Below are positions 58,605 through 64,000 of a DNA stretch of 64,000 bases, in pieces. The notes under the pieces were generated by a model. That model ran no database searches. It was given only the letters and a program-made list of their open reading frames with translations, and had not been told where the DNA came from. Source of the DNA: Pseudophaeomoniella oleicola. Its lineage: Eukaryota > Ascomycota > Eurotiomycetes > Phaeomoniellales > Phaeomoniellaceae. The position numbers were made by a program, and so were the translations under genes. Positions within the stretch are counted from its first letter, which is position 1, and the number at the start of each line of letters is the position of its first letter. Location of the stretch: positions 1 through 64,000 of the forward strand of contig QWDQ01000037.1 in the NCBI GenBank assembly GCA_003868215.1, written 5' to 3'.

Positions 58605-59965
58605 TTACTCTGACTCTGGCACTGGCAAATTCTCCGAGCTGGGCTCGATGAGACTGGGCAAATCTTCTGGCTTCGCCTTCCCTTGAAGAATGTTATAGAC
58701 AGCCGCGAACAACGGATATTCCTTCTCTATGCCCTGGCTGCTCAGGAATACATGGACCTCTTCTGCTGTGGTAGTTCCCTGAAGCTTTTGTCCATTGAGC
58801 TCTCTTTGTTCAATCTCTTCAATAGGTTTGCGTTCCTGCACACTCATCTTGGCGCACCGGAAGTTTCGTCCACCAGAACATGTCGTGATCAAGTCTGCAA
58901 CACCTGCAGATTCCTCGGTAAATGTAGCGACATTAATCGTCTTTCCGTAAAACATCTTCCCGAATTCCACCATCTCCAAAAGCCCAACACGCATGACAGC
59001 GGCTTTGGCATTGTCACCCCAGCCAAGGGCGTCCACGAACCCTGCCGCCAGAGCAACGATGTTCTTCAAAGCACCACTAAGTGAAACACCAGCAATATCT
59101 GATACAACGCGAACGTGGAAATATGGACGGTGAAACAAGGCTTTGATGGTCTGCTGGTTGATCGGCTGATATTCGGATGGGATTGGTCGGAGTTTGACTT
59201 TAGACTTGTTGCCAGAAGCGTCTATATGGTGCAACTGACTCAAGTCGACTTGAGACGCAGATGGCGAAGATGTGGGAGACTGATTCACTGGGGTGGGAGC
59301 TTGAGAATCTGCTGTTGGAGGATCATAAGCAATTGTTGTCTCGGACCACTTTTCCTGAGCAATTTCGCTGGCAATATTGGCACCGGAGAGGGCACCACAA
59401 TAGATACCCAGTTGCTCTCCAATACTCTCAGAAAAAAGACTGATGTGGCTGCCATGAACATTGACACCTTTGATACAGGAAATACCACGTGCAAACGGTA
59501 AGATATTGCCTTTCAACTGTCCACAGATGCGTTCAATGAATTGATGAGGGAGATTGAAGATGAGGATGGTCGAGCCCTTTACCGCATCCGTCAGGGAGGG
59601 GTTTGCGACCACATTGTGAGGCAGGGCAATATCTGGGAGATATTTGACATTTTCATGATAGTGATTGATGAGCTTGGTCAAGGGTTGCGGGGTCGTGCAC
59701 AGTTCCGAGGATTCATCGTATCTCTTGGACTTCGTTTTGAGCTCAGACATATTGACCGTCTCCTCGTACACCCACATCTGCACCTCCGGTTCGAACAAGT
59801 TGGGTTGGGCCGTCACATTCTCACCGACGATCTTGCTGATGGTAGAACCCCTGGGCTGCAGTTAGCGTTTAGTACAGATGTCGTCTGTGTCTACCCTTAC
59901 CAATTGCCTGACCCTATCACTGAGACCTTGTGTTTCTTGCCTGGTGGAGCAAGACTGGAGACCAT
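58605..59965 (-). CDS. GPD1: Glycerol-3-phosphate dehydrogenase (NAD+)
   Basis: Reduces dihydroxyacetone phosphate to glycerol-3-phosphate for glycerol (osmolyte) and lipid synthesis. Exons 59901-59965 and 58605-59850 with a 50-bp intron (GTAAGG...GCCCAG, branch CGCTAAC) give 436 residues starting [16 protein letters not shown]. The splice restores the NAD loop [18 protein letters not shown]. Further marks: [60 protein letters not shown] with [20 protein letters not shown] holding the catalytic Lys, and [11 protein letters not shown] Ser/Pro-rich insertion of about 50 residues after TTIAYDPP is usual in filamentous fungi. No peroxisomal or mitochondrial signal is evident. Often HOG-pathway induced; no site identified here. 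Confidence 0.96.
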
Positions 59966-60642
59966 CTTTGCGCGCAGGAGGTCCTTCCTAGGACCAAATG
60001 AGGGGAATAGGAATCGTCTTAGACAATTTGCATTGATTGAGGATCTGAACCTGACTGGAGACAGGAGCATTCAAGTTTGCTTGTGAAAGAGGGTATGTTC
60101 TCCTACAAAGGCACACTGCTTGGAATGATTGAGAGAAGAAAATGAGATCAACAGAGAAAAAGGAAGCTCGGATAAGTATGCCCAGTGAGTTGAGGATAGA
60201 GTGAAGAAGAATGAAGAAGGGGAGATTGTCGACTGGTTGAGGTGGAAGAGAACTGGGCTGAGGTGAGCCGAGTTTAGTTGATTTCGTTCGATGATTTGCA
60301 GAAATTGGGTTGATTGGCATGTGCCCTTGCAGTTCATCACCGGGATCAATAATGATTTATGACAAGGGCACTCGAGGCACTGTACTACGGTAGGCACCAC
60401 CACCACCCCACCAAATTACCAAATTATCAAATTACCAGCGAGCCTGTCAACTTACCGACTGGCCTACTCTAACTTTCTGCCGGTTTTATTTGGTTACCCT
60501 TCCCCGTCTTCCCCATTTCCCCTCAAGGCGGTCTGTCAATAAATTTCATAGCTGTTGCGTCTCTTTTTGATGGTCTCTGCAGGCAAGCGATCCGTGTAAC
60601 TGCGAGTAACAAGCATTGCACACGTCCATTGGGTAGCTAATC
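59966..60642. promoter_or_regulatory. Divergent promoter, GPD / SLX9
   Basis: 677 bp between the start codons. Contains an ACCACC run near 60395-60410. No stress-response element confidently recognised. Confidence 0.5.
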
Positions 60643-61234
60643 ATGGTATATTAGATCACTGCCACTCCCATTATCTGTCTTCGTCAAATGTACTGACCAG
60701 TGGTTCTACCAGGCCCGCCTACGAGATACTGCAGCTCGACCTACACCTCGGTCCAAACCCAGGTCGGCTACTTCTAGCACAGGAGAACGCTCTGCTTTTG
60801 GTGAATCGAAGAAAGACAAACGACAGATTAAGCATTCCGCATTTGTGTCCAAGATTGCCAAAGACAATACGAAGAAGACCCGTCGTCGAAGACCCAACAA
60901 GAAGCTCGTCGCAACTCTGGACTCTCTCGCTGATGCGCTACCGGACGTCGATGTCGAGGATGGGCCCGCCGACCCAAATAGCCAGGTCAATATCATCCGG
61001 CACAAAACAGTCAAGACTAGGCCTGGTGCTATGAAGAGGAAAGAGAAGCTTGAAAGGAGCGAAAGGGACAGATTTACCAAGAATCTTGCTGAGATGACCA
61101 AGCCCGAACTGGCAACGGCTGGAACCACTGAGAGTGTGTCGACCGACTCGACAGCGAGCCGATGGCAGGCTCTACGGACCTTCATATCAACAACGTTGGA
61201 CCGCTTGCCGGAACAGTCTGCGCCTACGAGCTGA
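60643..61234 (+). CDS. SLX9: Slx9-like ribosome biogenesis protein
   Basis: Nucleolar/exported pre-40S factor. The family pattern is a basic Lys/Arg segment followed by a short conserved block: KKDKRQIKHSAFVSKIAKDN, then RRRRPNKKLVATLDSLADAL and PDVDVE. Exon 2 runs 60713-61234. Its frame has no ATG before codon 45, but the sequence before the acceptor TCTACCAG shows a strong branch point (GTACTGACC) and, 67 bp upstream, ATG followed by GTATAT. Joining 60643-60645 (ATG alone) to 60713 gives MARLRDTAARPTPRSKPRSA and 174 residues, a sensible basic start. The C-terminus is SRWQALRTFISTTLDRL. Divergent from GPD. Family call by motif memory; first exon inferred. Confidence 0.8.
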
Positions 61235-61546
61235 AGGAATGAGACCTTTCGAAGCACATGGGCATTGGTGAAGACATACCCTTACGAAACAAGGTCTCGT
61301 GATAATGCAGCCTACGGCTCAGTTCCTCGGCTGTCAAGATTTTACCCGCTTGGGGTCTTCAACACGAGCAATTTTTTGGGAGCGCTACAAGTACATGAAT
61401 CAAAAGCGCGAGTGGCTCATTGCATGTTCACAGCAATAGCATTATATGTCTTCGGACGTGTTCGAGACGAATGCTGTTCTTCTAGCTACAGTGGATGCAA
61501 CTAACAGAAGACCTTACAAGATCGCGTTGAGTTCCAGTATTTCCTC
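61235..61546. other. Intergenic, convergent 3' ends
   Basis: 312 bp between SLX9 and the double-psi-barrel gene. Nothing recognised. Confidence 0.6.
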
Positions 61547-62125
61547 TCACTCAACATCTTCGAGCCAAGCCCACTCAACCTTCACTCGCCCCAAAGCTAT
61601 ATCTGCCAACTTGGTGAAAGCTCCAGGACTGACATCCAGATCATGTTCCTTGCACCCGGTGCATCTGTCAACCACTCTCAGATCTAGGCTTCTGGCGCCG
61701 TCTGGCCGTTTTGCTCTGATCTTCATGCCGCATAGAGGATTAGAGTTGGGATCACTGCCTGTCTGTGCAGCATCGAAGATGATGTGGGAAACCGAAACGA
61801 TATCATCTGAGTCCGATGATGTAACCCCACATGCTCCGAGACCTGGGGTGTAGTAGGTTAAGTCCCCCGAGTAAGGCCCACCGTGAGTCGTTGGGAGAGG
61901 GAGGTTTTTGTGTTTATGACCCAGTGTTAGTCCTGTGGCGAGGCCGATGATCAAGCAGATGGCAGCGAGGGTCGTCAAGGTTATGATAATAATAACATCT
62001 CGACGTGGGTGTTTTTTTTGAAGGGTGTTGACCGAAGCAACGGTCAAGAGCCAAGATCCGCATTTTATACGCTCAAAGGAAATCCTTAAGTCGCATTCAT
62101 TACGCTCCTGAATTCCAATTAGCAA
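61547..62125 (-). CDS. Membrane-anchored RlpA/expansin-like double-psi beta-barrel protein (5' end unresolved)
   Basis: Small extracellular DPBB proteins of this type occur widely in fungi near the cell wall; the function is unknown. The supported part reads KKHPRRDVIIIITLTTLAAI then a hydrophobic segment to GLATGLTLGHKHKN, a type II signal anchor, followed by the barrel: GDLTYYTPGLGACGVTSSDS, DIVSVSHIIFDAA, NPLCGMKIRAKR, LDLRVVDRCTGCKEHDLDVS and PGAFTKLADIALGRVKVEWA. The frame is open to 62125 but has no ATG before the membrane segment, so the true start is unknown. An ATG at 62057 lies in another frame and would join only if the A8 run at 62012-62019 (coding strand) were one base shorter, or an upstream exon exists. 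Confidence 0.75.
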   Translation of the reverse strand: MLIGIQERNECDLRISFERIKCGSWLLTVASVNTLQKKHPRRDVIIIITLTTLAAICLIIGLATGLTLGHKHKNLPLPTTHGGPYSGDLTYYTPGLGACGVTSSDSDDIVSVSHIIFDAAQTGSDPNSNPLCGMKIRAKRPDGARSLDLRVVDRCTGCKEHDLDVSPGAFTKLADIALGRVKVEWAWLEDVE

Positions 62126-62863
62126 CTCTATTGCCGTAGATGGTATGTGCAGAGTTCACCGAATAACACCTTTCTTCACAGTTGTAGAAACACAGTGTAA
62201 TCAATCAAGTATGAATCATCATATACCGACAAACATCCTAGATCAGCAGGTTAAGAAAGCAGGGACGAAGAAATCACAATATGGTCCAAGCTCAGCCTCA
62301 GGCGCTGAGATCTCATGTTCACCTAATTATTGTGGTTACAGTAATTAATTAATTAATTAATTAATTGTATTATTATGATGCCTCCTTTTCGCTTCAAGGG
62401 CTTGGCTTATAAACATACTCTGACACTAGTAGCAAACTTCAACGTCTATCCCAAACGCATAGAAAACAGAGCTTGTTAACAGGAAAGACGTTGTTCCCGT
62501 CTATGATGCTGGGAACTAGCCTTCAAGCTCTGCGACCATTGGTTAAGCTCAATATTGCATACATCCAAACTCCCGTCTTCGGGGTCTTTCATGAGCCACC
62601 ATGAACCATCTTCGTGGTTTGTATGGGCATGTGTACAGTGCGCTCGCTGGCAGTCTTCACTGACTTGTCCAATACTGAGTTCCCGGCTCTTGCAAAGTCT
62701 GATTGGCTTGGACTTTCCTACAGGCATACTTAAAGGCCGCGTATGGCCTCCTTGTGTCGTACCTATACATTCTTTCCTACGTTAGAACATACACCATCTT
62801 GTCATTTCTTCGCTCTTTCCATAGCGCCTCGAGATAGGATTACTCTCCAGCTTGAGACTAGCC
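62126..62863. other. Intergenic upstream of MFS transporter
   Basis: 738 bp with a 25-nt TAAT run at 62342-62366. May hold a missing first exon of the DPBB gene. No gene recognised. Confidence 0.5.
62342..62366. repeat. TAAT tandem run
   Basis: Six TAAT units plus one base, noncoding. Confidence 0.9.
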
Positions 62864-64000
62864 ATGGTCTCATCAAGCGAGGACAATTGCGAACCTCCTG
62901 GTCGTAAAGCTTCTGTCTGGTCGACAGATACGAGGAGGTCAAGTATTGCGTCAATCGTTGGAGAGGGACTGCAGAAATTAGGGAGCGCGACGAAGAAGTT
63001 ACTCATACCTCCGAGAAAACAGGATGTATGGCCCATCCCTACTCCAGCATTTCCGTCATCCTCGCAAATGCAGGGATTCCCATTTCCCGAGCTGGCACAT
63101 CGTCCTACAGATGCGTTACCAGGGAGAGCATCTCCTCCACTTGCCAGCGATATAACCCCTCAAAGAACACAAAGTGCTGGGGTATCTACCTCGGCCACTG
63201 CCGATGAGAAAAGAAGCAAGCTTCGCTCTTCTATTGCCAGTACGTTCTACCCAAATAGCCATGTGACGAGAGCTTCCACTCAGACCACCCTGTTCGACCA
63301 GGACAATTACTATGTTCCCGAGAATAGTGGCAGTACAGGGAGGGACTCCCATCATCGCAAAGGAGCCGATGTGGATGGCCAGCTATCACAAAATGATCGT
63401 ACATGTTGGAGATGGACCGATTGGACGCAGCATCCCGCTCTAGGGCCAACCTTGGGTCTGGCCGCAGCATTTTTCCAACAATATATATGTTGGGGCCTGA
63501 TCATGGGCTACGGTGCAATACTCTCATTCTACGACACAAATCTCATAGGATCATCGGAGCTTCCGGTCATTGCTCTGATTGGTAGTATCCCACCATTCTT
63601 CCTCCTTCTGTTCTCGATGTTCATCGGATCTCTTGTTGATGCAGGTTGCCACCTTTGGCTCAATATTGTAGGATCGTGTCTCATCATCGCTGGGTTGCTT
63701 GGCATGACCTTTAGCACCGAAGGACCTGGATACGACAACACTGGCAGAATCTGGATCCTGATCCTCTCCGCCATATTGGTAGGGACAGGTCAGTCTTGCC
63801 TCGCAACGAGCGGTTCCCAGACAGCTGTGACGTGGTTTCCCGAGAAGAAAGGGGTCGCAATTGGATTTGCCAACTGTGGCGGTGCAGCAGGTATGATTGT
63901 AACCATACACTGTTCATACTCCTCTCATCTCTATATACTAAAGACTGCTTACTTCGCGTGCAGGAGGGTTTGCATTCCCCTTACTTTTCACGACCCTAAG
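62864..64000 (+). CDS. MFS transporter, monocarboxylate-transporter-like (cut by right edge)
   Basis: Major facilitator membrane carrier. Exon 1 runs 62864-63890 from MVSSSEDNCEPPGRKASV; a 73-bp intron (GTATGA...GTGCAG) leads to exon 2 at 63964, which leaves the window. The first ~205 residues are a hydrophilic Ser/Pro/Thr-rich cytoplasmic tail. Membrane segments start at PTLGLAAAFFQQYICWGLIM with YGAILSFYD, then LPVIALIGSIPPFFLLLFSM, LNIVGSCLIIAGLLGMTFST, WILILSAILVGTGQSCLATS, and VTWFPEKKGVAIGFANCGGA, the usual MFS loop and next helix. About five segments are visible; the rest lies outside. Monocarboxylate (Mch-like) affinity is a guess from the first helices. Confidence 0.88.
   Translation, partial: MVSSSEDNCEPPGRKASVWSTDTRRSSIASIVGEGLQKLGSATKKLLIPPRKQDVWPIPTPAFPSSSQMQGFPFPELAHRPTDALPGRASPPLASDITPQRTQSAGVSTSATADEKRSKLRSSIASTFYPNSHVTRASTQTTLFDQDNYYVPENSGSTGRDSHHRKGADVDGQLSQNDRTCWRWTDWTQHPALGPTLGLAAAFFQQYICWGLIMGYGAILSFYDTNLIGSSELPVIALIGSIPPFFLLLFSMFIGSLVDAGCHLWLNIVGSCLIIAGLLGMTFSTEGPGYDNTGRIWILILSAILVGTGQSCLATSGSQTAVTWFPEKKGVAIGFANCGGAAGMIVTIHCSYSSHLYILKTAYFACRRVCIPLTFHDPK

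Noticed and set aside
62476-62727. Upstream exon of the DPBB gene
   Set aside because: Frame gives no plausible cytoplasmic tail and no clean phase match to the membrane segment.

Overview
This window is nuclear DNA from a filamentous ascomycete (Pezizomycotina). The evidence is many short spliceosomal introns (mostly 44-60 bp, GT...AG, usually with an RCTRAC-like branch point), filamentous-fungal versions of housekeeping proteins, and secreted fungal families (WSC domains, glucoamylase with CBM20, RTA1-like). I cannot fix the class; Eurotiomycetes or Dothideomycetes-like relatives are a guess. No transposon, LTR element, virus-like element, CRISPR array, rRNA or tRNA gene was recognised.

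Layout. 0-14.5 kb is accessory in character: a Zn2Cys6 regulator at the left edge, a large secreted alpha/beta-hydrolase with four WSC and two PAN/apple-like domains, a secreted glucoamylase, 2.7 kb with no recognisable gene, and an RTA1-like membrane protein. 15-39 kb is compact housekeeping sequence: HIS1, RPS28, ATP11, a BEM46-like hydrolase, proteasome beta1 (PRE3), a PHO80-type cyclin, a FAP1/NF-X1 protein, BIG1, RRP17, tropomyosin, a securin candidate and a DUF1989 protein. 39-64 kb holds a DH-BAR-SH3 Rho/Cdc42 exchange factor, telomerase reverse transcriptase (TERT), a TBC protein, UBA4, NAD-dependent glycerol-3-phosphate dehydrogenase, SLX9, a membrane-anchored double-psi-barrel protein and the 5' part of an MFS transporter cut by the right edge.

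Genes are monocistronic, mostly in divergent pairs sharing 0.25-0.7 kb (HIS1/RPS28, BIG1/RRP17, tropomyosin/securin, GPD/SLX9) and convergent pairs sharing 3' space. No metabolic gene cluster is evident. The best second-look items are: two alternative first exons for tropomyosin giving 161- and 165-residue isoforms; a 15-nt microexon carrying the catalytic threonine of proteasome beta1; an initiator-ATG-only first exon in SLX9; a TBC protein apparently without both canonical GAP fingers; the mosaic WSC/PAN hydrolase with a perfect nine-copy 18-bp repeat; and repeated CTACGTAG-type palindromes confined, as far as I saw, to noncoding DNA. I do not see a clear wholly new multi-gene system. Splice sites were chosen by hand from reading frame, consensus and family knowledge.
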